Positions 5,588-12,678 of a stretch of 14,358 nt of DNA are shown one piece after another. Both the position numbers and the translations under genes were made by a program. Every line of letters begins with the position of its first letter. Within the stretch, counting starts at the first letter, position 1. The notes beneath the pieces were generated by a model. The model had not been told where the DNA came from. It saw only the letters and a program-made list of their open reading frames with translations, and ran no database searches. The DNA is from an uncultured Oscillospiraceae bacterium. Lineage in GTDB: Bacteria; Bacillota; Clostridia; Oscillospirales; Acutalibacteraceae. The stretch covers positions 1-14,358 of the forward strand of contig URGA01000051.1 of the NCBI GenBank assembly GCA_900547275.1, in the 5' to 3' direction.

Positions 5588-5662
5588 TGGTGACCCGGAC
5601 GAGAATCGAACTCGTGTTACCGCCGTGAAAGGGCGGTGTCTTGACCGCTTGACCACCGGGCC
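5588..5662 (-). tRNA. tRNA-Glu (anticodon TTC)
   Basis: A complete 75-base cloverleaf with encoded CCA (complement of 5588-5590). The acceptor GGCCCGG pairs with CCGGGTC (one G-T), the anticodon stem CCGCC/GGCGG encloses loop CTTTCAC with anticodon TTC, and the T-loop is TTCGATT. It lies 2 bases downstream of tRNA-Met in the same transcript. Confidence 0.95.
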
Positions 5663-5664
5663 GT

Positions 5665-5741
5665 TGGTGGCTTTAACTGGATTCGAACCAGTGACACTGC
5701 GGGTATGAACCGCATGCTCTAGCCAACTGAGCTATAAAGCC
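5665..5741 (-). tRNA. tRNA-Met (anticodon CAT), elongator type
   Basis: A complete 77-base cloverleaf with encoded CCA (complement of 5665-5667). The acceptor GGCTTTA pairs fully with TAAAGCC, and the anticodon stem TGCGG/CCGCA encloses loop TTCATAC. The paired first base and the lack of a GGG/CCC anticodon stem argue against an initiator tRNA. The TTCATAC loop resembles elongator Met rather than the Ile(CAT) type, though the latter cannot be wholly excluded. Confidence 0.9.
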
Positions 5742-5771
5742 ATATGTGTCATGTGCAAACTTGCAAACAGA

Positions 5772-5800
5772 ATTATATCGTATAACTTCGAATTTGTCAA
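5772..5800 (-). promoter_or_regulatory. Consensus promoter of the tRNA-Met/tRNA-Glu unit
   Basis: On the minus strand a perfect -35 TTGACA (complement of 5795-5800), a 17-base spacer and a perfect -10 TATAAT (complement of 5772-5777), as expected for strongly expressed stable RNA. Confidence 0.8.
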
Positions 5801-5829
5801 CACTTTTTTTAAAATGGTTATATTATTCA

Positions 5830-5850
5830 TGCTAAAGTCGATAATTAGCA
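5830..5850. promoter_or_regulatory. Inverted repeat between the tRNA and lexA promoters
   Basis: TGCTAA (5830-5835) and TTAGCA (5845-5850) form a 6-bp inverted repeat with a 9-base spacer, ending 7 bases before the lexA -35 box. It could be a regulator site; no known binding factor was recognised. Confidence 0.3.
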
Positions 5851-5857
5851 CATTTGT

Positions 5858-5886
5858 TTGACATTGAATATTCATCGTGATACTAT
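5858..5886 (+). promoter_or_regulatory. Putative lexA promoter with a palindrome in its spacer
   Basis: -35 TTGACA (5858-5863) and -10 TACTAT (5881-5886) at 17-base spacing. The spacer contains the 10-bp palindrome TGAATATTCA (5865-5874), placed where a repressor would block transcription. It does not match the clostridial SOS box GAAC-N4-GTTC, so LexA binding there is only a possibility. Confidence 0.55.
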
Positions 5887-5945
5887 ATATAATGTATATA
5901 ATATGCATTGCGGTTCCTGCTATTCATAAATACCGGAGGTAAAAA

Positions 5946-6536
5946 ATGGAATACATCACTGAGAAACAGCGAGAGGTATTTGAATATATCAAAAAAATAA
6001 TCGGCGAGAGGGGCGTCGCTCCATCTGTTAGGGAAATCGGCCAGGCGGTTGGGCTTCGTTCAACGTCGTCTGTTCAGTATAATTTGAACGCCCTTGAAGA
6101 CGCGGGATATATTGAGCGCGACCCTAATCTTAAGCGCACAATAAGGCTTACCGGTGCAGCGGGCCACGTTTCCCATATTCCTCTTCTCGGCACCGTTACC
6201 GCAGGCGCTCCGATTTTGGCGGCTCAGTATATTGAGGAGTACATACCAATTGCCGGCGCAAAAAATACAGACAATCTTTTTGCGCTCCACGTTAAGGGCG
6301 ACTCAATGATAAACGCCCACATCGTGGACGGGGATATCGTTGTTATTGAGCGCTGTCCCGTTGCGGAAAACGGCGATATAGTCGTTGCGCTTATAAACGA
6401 CGAAGCCACCGTAAAGCGCTACTATAAAGAAAAAGGCCATTTCAGGCTTCAGCCGGAGAACGAAAAGTACGAACCTATTATTGTTGACGAGCTTGTATTA
6501 TTGGGCAAAGTAAAAACTGTGATAAGAAATTATTAA
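5946..6536 (+). CDS. lexA: LexA SOS repressor (S24 self-cleaving)
   Basis: A 196-residue LexA of near-typical length. It represses DNA-damage response genes and inactivates itself by RecA-stimulated autocleavage. The N-terminal winged HTH is at 1-65, including VAPSVREIGQAVGLRSTSSV, in the style of LexA. The cleavage site is the Ala86-Gly87 bond in TVTAGAPI. The catalytic dyad is Ser120 in VKGDSMINA and Lys157 in NDEATVKRY. The start has a GGAGGT site at 5935-5940 with a 5-base spacer. The gene is divergent from the tRNA cluster. No clear terminator lies between lexA and the mrp operon 79 bases downstream, so partial read-through is possible although the operon has its own promoter. Confidence 0.96.
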   Translation: MEYITEKQREVFEYIKKIIGERGVAPSVREIGQAVGLRSTSSVQYNLNALEDAGYIERDPNLKRTIRLTGAAGHVSHIPLLGTVTAGAPILAAQYIEEYIPIAGAKNTDNLFALHVKGDSMINAHIVDGDIVVIERCPVAENGDIVVALINDEATVKRYYKEKGHFRLQPENEKYEPIIVDELVLLGKVKTVIRNY

Positions 6537-6552
6537 CGATAATCGGCAAAGG

Positions 6553-6581
6553 TTGATAGACACAATGTTTTGTGGTAAAAT
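6553..6581 (+). promoter_or_regulatory. Promoter of the mrp operon
   Basis: -35 TTGATA (6553-6558), 17-base spacer and -10 TAAAAT (6576-6581). The spacer holds an inverted repeat CACAATGTTTTGTG (6561-6574; 5-bp arms, 4-base centre), which could be an operator. Confidence 0.6.
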
Positions 6582-6615
6582 AACGCAGGCTGAATGATTA
6601 ATAAGAGGTGTTATT

Positions 6616-7440
6616 ATGAGCGAATGCAATCACGACTGCTCAAGCTGCAGTTCAAATTGTTCTGAAAGAAAAAATCCGGCTGATTTCAGAAAGCCGATGA
6701 ACAAATACAGCAAAATCAAAAAGGTTATCGGCGTTGTCAGCGGTAAAGGCGGCGTCGGCAAGAGTTTTGTAACCTGCCTTTTGGCGTCAAAGTGCGCCGC
6801 CGCAGGTCTGAAGGTAGGCGTTCTTGACGCTGATATTACAGGGCCGTCGGTTCCTAAATCTTTCGGCATCCACGAAAGAGCAAGGCAGGACGGCGAGTGC
6901 CTTCTTCCTGCCGTAACAAAAAGCGGTATCAAGATGATGAGCATAAATCTTCTTCTTGAGGACGAGAATTCACCCGTTATCTGGAGAGGCCCCGTTATCA
7001 GCGGAGTTATCGAGCAGTTTTGGACTGACGTTCGCTGGGGCGAGCTTGACTATCTCTTTGTTGATATGCCTCCGGGAACAGGCGACGTTGCGCTGACTGT
7101 TTTCCAGAGCCTGCCTGTTGACGGAATAGTTATTGTTTCAACTCCCCAGGATCTTGTAAAGATGATTGTAAGCAAGGCGTTTAACATGGCAAAGATGATG
7201 AAAGTGCCCGTTCTCGGCCTTGTTGAAAATATGAGTTATTTTACCTGCCCTGACTGCGGAAAGAAGCACGCCATCTTCGGAAACTCAAAGATTGACGAAA
7301 CGGCGGCGGAGTTCGGGCTTCCTGTTTTGGCCAAACTTCCTGTTGACCCGGCGGTTAACGCGCTGGTTGACGAAGGCAGAGTGGAGGATGTTGACTGCGA
7401 CGCTATTGACGAGTTTGTCAGTGTGCTGAAAGGAGAATAA
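6616..7440 (+). CDS. mrp: Mrp/NBP35 family iron-sulfur carrier ATPase
   Basis: A 274-residue P-loop protein of the Mrp/ApbC/NBP35 group, which in studied members binds and transfers Fe-S clusters to target proteins in the cytosol. The deviant Walker A is at 42-50 (SGKGGVGKS), the switch region DADITGPSVP at 71-80, and the Walker B/switch II region DYLFVDMPPGTGD at 145-157. The C-terminal CPDC (211-214) is the conserved CxxC that bridges a cluster between two subunits. The N-terminus carries four Cys (4, 8, 11, 15; C-x3-C-x2-C-x3-C), resembling the extra N-terminal cluster site of NBP35-type proteins. The N-terminal DUF59 domain of longer Mrp proteins is absent. AGAGGTG (6604-6609) precedes the start. 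It is the first gene of a four-gene operon, followed after 2 bases by the deaminase gene. Confidence 0.93.
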   Translation: MSECNHDCSSCSSNCSERKNPADFRKPMNKYSKIKKVIGVVSGKGGVGKSFVTCLLASKCAAAGLKVGVLDADITGPSVPKSFGIHERARQDGECLLPAVTKSGIKMMSINLLLEDENSPVIWRGPVISGVIEQFWTDVRWGELDYLFVDMPPGTGDVALTVFQSLPVDGIVIVSTPQDLVKMIVSKAFNMAKMMKVPVLGLVENMSYFTCPDCGKKHAIFGNSKIDETAAEFGLPVLAKLPVDPAVNALVDEGRVEDVDCDAIDEFVSVLKGE

Positions 7441-7442
7441 AA

Positions 7443-7940
7443 ATGCCTAAAAGAGCGGATTATATAAGTTGGGACGAGTATTTTATGGGAATATCCCTGC
7501 TTTCCTGCTGCAGGAGCAAGGACCCGAATACTCAGGTAGGCGCCTGTATCGTAAACAGTGAAAACAGAATAATGAGCGTTGGTTACAACGGTTTTCCGAA
7601 AGGATGCAGTGACGACGAGTATCCCTGGGAGAGAAGCGGCGAGGACCAAAACGAAACGAAGTATCCCTTTGTTTGCCATGCCGAGCTTAACGCAATTCTC
7701 AACGCCGGCGGAAACAGCCTTAAGGGCTGTAAGATTTACGTTGCGCTTTTCCCCTGCAACGAATGCGCCAAGGCAATTATTCAAAGCGGTATTAACGAGG
7801 TAATTTACATAAGCGACAAGTACGCAGATTCTGCCGCAACTATTGCCAGCAAAAGAATGCTTGCTTCTGCAGGTGTTAAGCTTACTCCTTTTAAGTCTGA
7901 TAAGAAGATTACTATTTCTTTTGATGAAAAGGATATATAA
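7443..7940 (+). CDS. dCMP deaminase family protein (ComEB-like)
   Basis: A 165-residue zinc-dependent deaminase. The catalytic motif HAE is at 79-81 (VCHAELNAIL) and the second zinc motif PCNEC at 104-108 (LFPCNECAKAIIQSGI); these supply the His and two Cys ligands and the proton-shuttling Glu81. The N-terminal DPNTQVGACIV (27-37) and YNGFPKG (48-54) also match dCMP deaminases. The expected reaction is dCMP to dUMP, feeding thymidylate synthesis; relatives in Firmicutes are named ComEB from the competence operon of B. subtilis. Length is normal. It starts 2 bases after mrp and its stop is immediately followed by the ATG of the HAD gene, so the three are probably co-translated. Confidence 0.92.
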   Translation: MPKRADYISWDEYFMGISLLSCCRSKDPNTQVGACIVNSENRIMSVGYNGFPKGCSDDEYPWERSGEDQNETKYPFVCHAELNAILNAGGNSLKGCKIYVALFPCNECAKAIIQSGINEVIYISDKYADSAATIASKRMLASAGVKLTPFKSDKKITISFDEKDI

Positions 7941-8528
7941 ATGAAGGTAGATATTTACGACTTCGACAAAACGCTTGTCCCTTTTGACAGCGGGTCGCTT
8001 TTTATAGGATACTGCTTTTTGCACTATCCGTGGATTATTATTTATACCCCGGTGCTGGTGGTTTCAGCCCTGCTGTGGGTAACAAAAATAATAAGTTTTA
8101 CAAAATTCAAGAAAATATGCTTTATGTTTGTTCCGCTAATTCCTCTTGACAAGGCGGTAAAAGGTTTTTGGGACAAGCACGAGCACCAGGTCTTTCCATG
8201 GTTTAAGGAGCGCACGAGAACAGCTGTTGTTATCAGCGCTTCCCCTGATTTTCTTCTGGGCGAAATTCAGAAAAGGCTTGGTTTAAAGTACCTTATCTGT
8301 ACACGCCACAACAGAAAGACCGGCGCCATTATCGGCGAAAATTGCAGAGACGATGAAAAGGTAATCCGTTTCAGAAAAGAATTTCCTCAGGCGGAGGTTC
8401 AGGACGTTTATTCCGATTCATACACTCACGACAGGCCGATATTTTCTTTGGCAAATGGTAATTGTTATCATATTGAAAACGGCGAACGCGTTTTGTTCGA
8501 CTACAATAAACAATACAGCAGCAAGTAG
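7941..8528 (+). CDS. HAD-IB family phosphatase with a hydrophobic cap region
   Basis: A 195-residue haloacid-dehalogenase phosphatase. Motif I is DFDKT (7-11, nucleophile Asp7 and acid Asp9), motif II is Ser99 in VVISASPDF, motif III is GENCRDDEKV with Lys140, and motif IV is YSDSYTHDRP (Asp159, Asp164). These match the HAD-IB (SerB/PgpC) pattern. Residues 20-66 form a strongly hydrophobic cap, likely a membrane-associated hairpin, as seen in relatives such as E. coli PgpC, a phosphatidylglycerophosphate phosphatase. A lipid-phosphate or membrane-near substrate is therefore plausible, but it cannot be decided from sequence. The start directly abuts the stop of the deaminase gene. Confidence 0.85.
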   Translation: MKVDIYDFDKTLVPFDSGSLFIGYCFLHYPWIIIYTPVLVVSALLWVTKIISFTKFKKICFMFVPLIPLDKAVKGFWDKHEHQVFPWFKERTRTAVVISASPDFLLGEIQKRLGLKYLICTRHNRKTGAIIGENCRDDEKVIRFRKEFPQAEVQDVYSDSYTHDRPIFSLANGNCYHIENGERVLFDYNKQYSSK

Positions 8529-8536
8529 GTTAATCA

Positions 8537-9811
8537 ATGAAGTATTTTGGCACGATTATTCTGACATTGGTTGTTGCGGTAGGAATGATAGTAGGCGTTT
8601 ATTATTATTTCAATGGTTATAACGAGCCGAAGAGCAGTGTTACGCTTACCACCGCCGCCACAAAAGAAACAACTGAAAATTCAAATAAAGTATTTCTTGC
8701 CGAAAACAAGGACGGCGATTTCAAGCTTTACAAGCAGGGGAAAAAGGTTCTCCTTGAGCATAACGGTAAAACCAACGAATTTACCGGCTGGAGTGAATAT
8801 ATAGACGCCGAAAAGCCGAAAATGTATTATGCGGATTTTGACAACGACGGGGAACGGGAACTTCTTATCCAGGTGGTTTCCGGCAATAATCTTTACGGCG
8901 GAGAAACTAAGTATTCCTACGACCTTTATATTCTTTCGCCTCAGCAACAGGAAAACGGCGATTACGAATACACAATTGTTCAGGCAAACAGAGATACGTG
9001 GCGCCAGCCTTTTGAGCAATATATTAAGTGTGGCGTAAATCAGCTGAAGAAGGACAAGTCCCGTATTCAGGTGGTTATGGACAATGCCAGCAACACAATT
9101 TCCTATAATGAAGACACGGGTATTTCCACCTCAAAGTATGTGGGTTACGCAAGAGCCGATAAAAATAGCGAAGGAAATTACAAAACGCTTGCCAGATGGG
9201 ACAAGGGCAACGGTAAATACGTTATTGACGGAAACAAAATAACGGTTGAAATTGACATCAGGGTAACTTATGAAGATGAAAAAACCGCGTCTGTCATCGG
9301 AAAAATATACTGCGGCCTTGTGCTGGAGAGTTCAGAATTCTCAATAAGGGCGAACAGCGTTTATTTTGAGGCTTCTGAAGACAGAAGAGTTACCGACCCG
9401 AGAGAAACTGCTTCTGAAAACTGGAAATATACTATTGACAATATTGCCACTGCCGCTTCTTCAACGGATACTAATATCAACTGGATAGAGGCGGAAATTG
9501 AAGTTCCGTCTTCAGGCAGCAGTGATAATAAGTCCTTTGTTTCAATGGAAAGCGAGATAAAATCTGTTGACAGCATTGAGATAACAAACAGAAAAATCGT
9601 TCTTACCGCTAAGGACGGATTTAACTTTGTAAACTCAAATGTAACCTCAGGAGATTACAGCGTTTCTATTACTCTTGACGATGTGGATTATGATATTGTT
9701 TCTTCTGCCGAGGTAAGCACTAGCGGTTCAAACAGTGTTCTTACTTTTACGCTGGACAAGAGTTACAAGAGAAGCCACCTTAAAAATATTTCCATCAAGT
9801 TCGGCGCTTGA
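8537..9811 (+). CDS. Unrecognised membrane-anchored extracytoplasmic protein
   Basis: A 424-residue protein I do not recognise. Residues 5-27 form one hydrophobic helix, followed by a Ser/Thr-rich linker (32-49) and a large polar, beta-rich extracytoplasmic part. Residues 97-115 contain ADFDNDGERELL, an acidic loop (Asp100, 102, 104) of the FG-GAP/VCBS or EF-hand-like type that could bind calcium. Several stretches look like alternating beta strands, and the C-terminal 90 residues (about 335-424) look like a separate beta-sandwich. There is no lipobox Cys, sortase motif or catalytic signature that I can see. It begins 8 bases after the HAD gene with only a weak ribosome site (TAGG), so it is probably the last gene of the mrp operon. 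No strong terminator is visible after it. Confidence 0.8.
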   Translation: MKYFGTIILTLVVAVGMIVGVYYYFNGYNEPKSSVTLTTAATKETTENSNKVFLAENKDGDFKLYKQGKKVLLEHNGKTNEFTGWSEYIDAEKPKMYYADFDNDGERELLIQVVSGNNLYGGETKYSYDLYILSPQQQENGDYEYTIVQANRDTWRQPFEQYIKCGVNQLKKDKSRIQVVMDNASNTISYNEDTGISTSKYVGYARADKNSEGNYKTLARWDKGNGKYVIDGNKITVEIDIRVTYEDEKTASVIGKIYCGLVLESSEFSIRANSVYFEASEDRRVTDPRETASENWKYTIDNIATAASSTDTNINWIEAEIEVPSSGSSDNKSFVSMESEIKSVDSIEITNRKIVLTAKDGFNFVNSNVTSGDYSVSITLDDVDYDIVSSAEVSTSGSNSVLTFTLDKSYKRSHLKNISIKFGA

Positions 9812-9860
9812 TAAGATTTGCCTAAATTATTAAACTAAGATAAACAATCGTCTATAAATA

Positions 9861-9888
9861 TTGACTTTTGGCCGGCGTTTGATATACT
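9861..9888 (+). promoter_or_regulatory. Promoter of the degV gene
   Basis: -35 TTGACT (9861-9866) and -10 TATACT (9883-9888) with a 16-base spacer, shortly before the ribosome site AAGGAGTG (9898-9905). Confidence 0.65.
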
Positions 9889-9913
9889 TTTGCAAAAAAG
9901 GAGTGATAGACAC

Positions 9914-10765
9914 ATGCGAGAAACGGTTATTTGCGCGGATTCTACATGCGATTTGCCAGATTATATTGTAGAGCAGAGGGATATTCGCATTACTCCTTTG
10001 TCAATTCTTCTTGGAGAAAAGTCTTATCTTGACGGGCTTGAGATCAGCCCCAGAGAGATTTATGACCATGTTAAAGAAACAGGCGAGCTTCCGAAAACGG
10101 CGGCGGTTTCACCGAGTATTTATTATGATTTGTTTAAGCGCCTGACGGACGAGGGGAAAGACGTTGTTCATATCGGTCTTTCTTCCGCGATTTCATCCAG
10201 TTTCCAAAACGCAATGGTTGCGGCTTCTGAATTCAGCAACGTTTACTGCGTTGATTCCCGCAATCTCTGCATGGGAATGGGGCTTCTTGTGCTTAAGGCC
10301 TGCGATTTCCGCGACGCGGGTATGGACGCTAAGCGAATTGCCGCTAAAATCAGCAAACTGGTTCCTAAAGTTTCTTCTACATTTGTGCTTGACAATCTTG
10401 AGTATCTCCACAAGGGCGGCAGATGTTCCGGCGTTACCCGCTTTGGCGCAAACGTTTTGGGAATTAAGCCCAGTATCGCCGTAACGGCTGAGGGAACTCT
10501 TGAAGTATCCAAGAAATACCGCGGAAAAACAGAGGCGGTTTACCGCCAGTACGCCAACGACAGACTTGCGGAGGTTAACCGCATTGACCAGTCCAGAATA
10601 GTTATTGCCAACAGCGGCAACGTAAGCGCAGACACAATCGCTTTTGCAAAAGGACTGATTGCCGGCAAGGCGAACTTCGGCGAAATAATTCTTGCGGAGG
10701 CGGGCTGTACTATTTCCAGCCACTGCGGACCCGGAACTTTCGCAATATTCTATATTAAAAAATAA
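9914..10765 (+). CDS. DegV family fatty-acid-binding protein (FakB-like)
   Basis: A 283-residue DegV protein. Family members bind a fatty acid and, as FakB, present it to the kinase FakA for phosphorylation and entry into phospholipid synthesis. Visible motifs: ADSTCDLP (8-15), TAAVSPSIYYDLF (62-74; TSQPSP-like), IGLSSAISSSFQNA (87-100; LSSGLSGTY-like), LDNLEYLHKGGR (159-170) and GPGTFAIFY (272-280). Thr62 and Ser91 lie where fatty-acid carboxylate ligands are found in the family. The ATG at 9914 is chosen because AAGGAGTG lies 8 bases upstream; the in-frame TTG at 9890 falls at the promoter. No FakA gene is present in the window. It has its own promoter and terminator. Confidence 0.93.
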   Translation: MRETVICADSTCDLPDYIVEQRDIRITPLSILLGEKSYLDGLEISPREIYDHVKETGELPKTAAVSPSIYYDLFKRLTDEGKDVVHIGLSSAISSSFQNAMVAASEFSNVYCVDSRNLCMGMGLLVLKACDFRDAGMDAKRIAAKISKLVPKVSSTFVLDNLEYLHKGGRCSGVTRFGANVLGIKPSIAVTAEGTLEVSKKYRGKTEAVYRQYANDRLAEVNRIDQSRIVIANSGNVSADTIAFAKGLIAGKANFGEIILAEAGCTISSHCGPGTFAIFYIKK

Positions 10766-10795
10766 ATTCTGATTTCCTTTAAATTCAGAAAATTT

Positions 10796-10817
10796 AAAAG
10801 GCGGGCAACCGCCTTTT
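10796..10817 (+). terminator. Terminator of degV
   Basis: AAAAGGCGG (10796-10804) pairs perfectly with CCGCCTTTT (10809-10817) around a GCAA tetraloop, 30 bases after the degV stop. The stem is symmetric and could act in both directions. Confidence 0.85.
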
Positions 10818-10860
10818 GCTGTTTCAGTATTGTAAACAAATAGTCGTTCGGAGGTAAACA

Positions 10861-11802
10861 ATGAGCCTTAAAATTGATATTCTCCACGCTCTCCAGAGCA
10901 GTGGTACATATGTAAGCGGCGAAGAATTGGCGCGCCGTTTCGGAAAGAGCCGCGCCGCAGTGTGGAAAGCGGTGAAGTCGCTTCAAAACGACGGCTATCT
11001 TATTGACGCCGTTACAAACAGAGGATATATCCTTACAGGTGACAACGACCTTATTACTTCAGACATTATTGCACCGAAACTTGATTATAATGTCAAAGTT
11101 TTGTATTACCCCACCGTTGATTCCACCAATACTCAGGCAAAGCGGCTGATTAACGACGGCGAGAAAGACGTTATTCTTGTTGTTGCGGACGAACAGACTG
11201 CGGGAAGAGGCCGCCAGGGCAAGTCGTTTTACTCTCCTCCGATGACGGGAATATATATGACGCTGGTGGTTCACCCCAACAAGGAACTGCAGGACGCTGT
11301 TACCGTTACAACCGCCGCAGGTGTAGCCGTCTGCAGAGCCATTGAAAAACTCACTGATAAAAAGCCCCAGATAAAATGGGTAAACGATGTTTATATCGGG
11401 GAAAACAAGATATGCGGTATTCTTACGGAAGCAATCGTGGATTTTGAAACATCGGTTGCAGAAAGTATGTTGGTGGGAATAGGAACGAATATTAAGACGG
11501 TGGCTTTTCCCGAAGATATTGAAAACGCCTCCTGTCTTGACGCTGACGTAAAGCGTTCAGACCTTATTGCGGCTATAACGAACGAACTTATGGCTATTAT
11601 AGACGGGGGATATAAAGAATTTATTGATTATTACCGCACCCACAGTATGCTTATAAACAGGAAAATCAATTTTATTCAAAACGGAAAAGTGACCCCTGCA
11701 ACAGCAATCGCCATTGATGAGAGCGGAGGCCTTGTTGTCCGCCTTGAGGACGGAAGCGAAACCACGCTGAGAAGCGGCGAAATAAGCGTTCGCAAAAGAT
11801 AA
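10861..11802 (+). CDS. birA: Biotin--[acetyl-CoA-carboxylase] ligase / biotin operon repressor
   Basis: A 313-residue bifunctional BirA. The N-terminal winged HTH (about 5-60, SGEELARRFGKSRAAVWKAV) marks the repressor type. The central ligase domain has STNTQAK (88-94), the biotinyl-AMP binding loop ADEQTAGRGRQGKSF (109-123), KWVNDVY (172-178), KICGILTE (183-190) and GIGTNI (206-211). The C-terminal SH3-like domain is about 266-312. It activates biotin with ATP and transfers it to biotin carboxyl carrier protein or other carboxylases, and with biotinyl-AMP can repress biotin genes. The start has GGAGGT (10851-10856) upstream. No biotin synthesis or carboxylase gene is in the window, so its regulated targets lie elsewhere. 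Confidence 0.96.
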   Translation: MSLKIDILHALQSSGTYVSGEELARRFGKSRAAVWKAVKSLQNDGYLIDAVTNRGYILTGDNDLITSDIIAPKLDYNVKVLYYPTVDSTNTQAKRLINDGEKDVILVVADEQTAGRGRQGKSFYSPPMTGIYMTLVVHPNKELQDAVTVTTAAGVAVCRAIEKLTDKKPQIKWVNDVYIGENKICGILTEAIVDFETSVAESMLVGIGTNIKTVAFPEDIENASCLDADVKRSDLIAAITNELMAIIDGGYKEFIDYYRTHSMLINRKINFIQNGKVTPATAIAIDESGGLVVRLEDGSETTLRSGEISVRKR

Positions 11803-11857
11803 CAGCCTGGCGTTTTTTACAAAATATCATTATCTTTATATTTTTATCATGTTAGGG

Positions 11858-11886
11858 TTGCAATACTCTTCCTTTGAGACTAAAAT
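11858..11886 (+). promoter_or_regulatory. Putative promoter of the DUF1275 gene
   Basis: -35 TTGCAA (11858-11863), 17-base spacer and -10 TAAAAT (11881-11886). Confidence 0.55.
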
Positions 11887-11916
11887 AGTTGCGTAAAATG
11901 AAAGGAAGTGTATAAA

Positions 11917-12630
11917 GTGGGCAAAAAGAAAAGAGTGCCTATTCACGAAACGACTTACATATGCACGTCGCTGGCGCTGGTCAGCGGGTTCCTTGAAGTA
12001 TATACTTATCTGCTCAAGGGCGGCGTTTTTGCCAATGCCCAGACCGGTAACTTTGCTCTTATGGGAATGGCGATAGCAAAGGGTGAATTTTCAAAAGCGC
12101 TGACATATCTTATTCCCATGTGCTTTTACGTTTTGGGAATAGCCCTTACTGTAACAATGCCCAGACTGCTGGACGATAAAGGTCATATCCACTGGAACAT
12201 TGTTTTTGTATTTTTTGAAATTGTGATGCTGGCGATAATCGGAAGCCTGCCGAGTTCGGTGAACTTCACCGTTTCAACGGTGACCGTGGCGTTTATCTGC
12301 GCTATGCAGTACAACACCTTTAAACGAACAAACCGTCTTGCGTTTTCGTCAACTTTCTGTACAAACAATCTCAGACAGGTTGCTCTGCATATGATTGATT
12401 TCTTCCGCACGAAAGACAAGCAGAGCCTGAGAAACAGTTTTCACTATATGACAATAAACGCTTCGTTTTTGCTGGGAGCAGTTGTGGGTACATTCTGCGT
12501 TAAAGCTTGGGCGGAAAAATCAGTCTGGTTCTGCTGCGCAGTGCTTGTTCCCGTGCTTTTAGCTCTTATCTTCGGCCAAAAAGAACTGGCAATAGAAGAT
12601 GAACATATTGAAAAAGTAAAAGAACAGTAA
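11917..12630 (+). CDS. DUF1275 (YoaK family) membrane protein
   Basis: A 237-residue integral membrane protein with about six hydrophobic segments. The N-terminal ALVSGFLEVYTYLLKGG and FANAQTGNFALMGMAIA are the hallmark of DUF1275/YoaK proteins (SG-x-x-D/E...F-x-x-x-QTGN), and FICAMQYNTFKR and TFCTNNLRQ match the later conserved parts (AMQNA, T-x-x-TGNL). The function of the family is not established; transport has been suggested. The GTG at 11917 is preferred over the GTG at 11908, because the ribosome site AAAGGAA (11901-11907) directly abuts 11908 but lies about 9 bases before 11917. The usual TG-N-L reads CTNN here, a small deviation. It stands alone with its own promoter and shares a terminator with the convergent ABC permease gene. 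Confidence 0.87.
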   Translation: MGKKKRVPIHETTYICTSLALVSGFLEVYTYLLKGGVFANAQTGNFALMGMAIAKGEFSKALTYLIPMCFYVLGIALTVTMPRLLDDKGHIHWNIVFVFFEIVMLAIIGSLPSSVNFTVSTVTVAFICAMQYNTFKRTNRLAFSSTFCTNNLRQVALHMIDFFRTKDKQSLRNSFHYMTINASFLLGAVVGTFCVKAWAEKSVWFCCAVLVPVLLALIFGQKELAIEDEHIEKVKEQ

Positions 12631-12638
12631 ATAAAGAA

Positions 12639-12671
12639 AGCCGCCGCGGATTAACCGCGGCGGTTCTTTTT
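12639..12671. terminator. Bidirectional terminator between the DUF1275 and ABC permease genes
   Basis: CCGCCGCGG (12641-12649) pairs perfectly with CCGCGGCGG (12655-12663) around an ATTAA loop, extended by G-T and A-T pairs. The plus strand follows with TTCTTTTT. The minus strand follows with CTTTCTTTATTTA, so it serves both convergent genes. Confidence 0.88.
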
Positions 12672-12678
12672 GTTGATT

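Noticed and set aside
7236..8024. 262-residue open frame antisense to mrp, deaminase and HAD genes
   Set aside because: Shadow of three well-supported genes with clear family motifs; no recognisable protein.
10193..10861. 222-residue open frame antisense to degV
   Set aside because: Shadow of degV; it also spans the degV terminator.
11803..11825. Terminator after birA based on the T run at 11813-11818
   Set aside because: I could not find a convincing stem before the T run.
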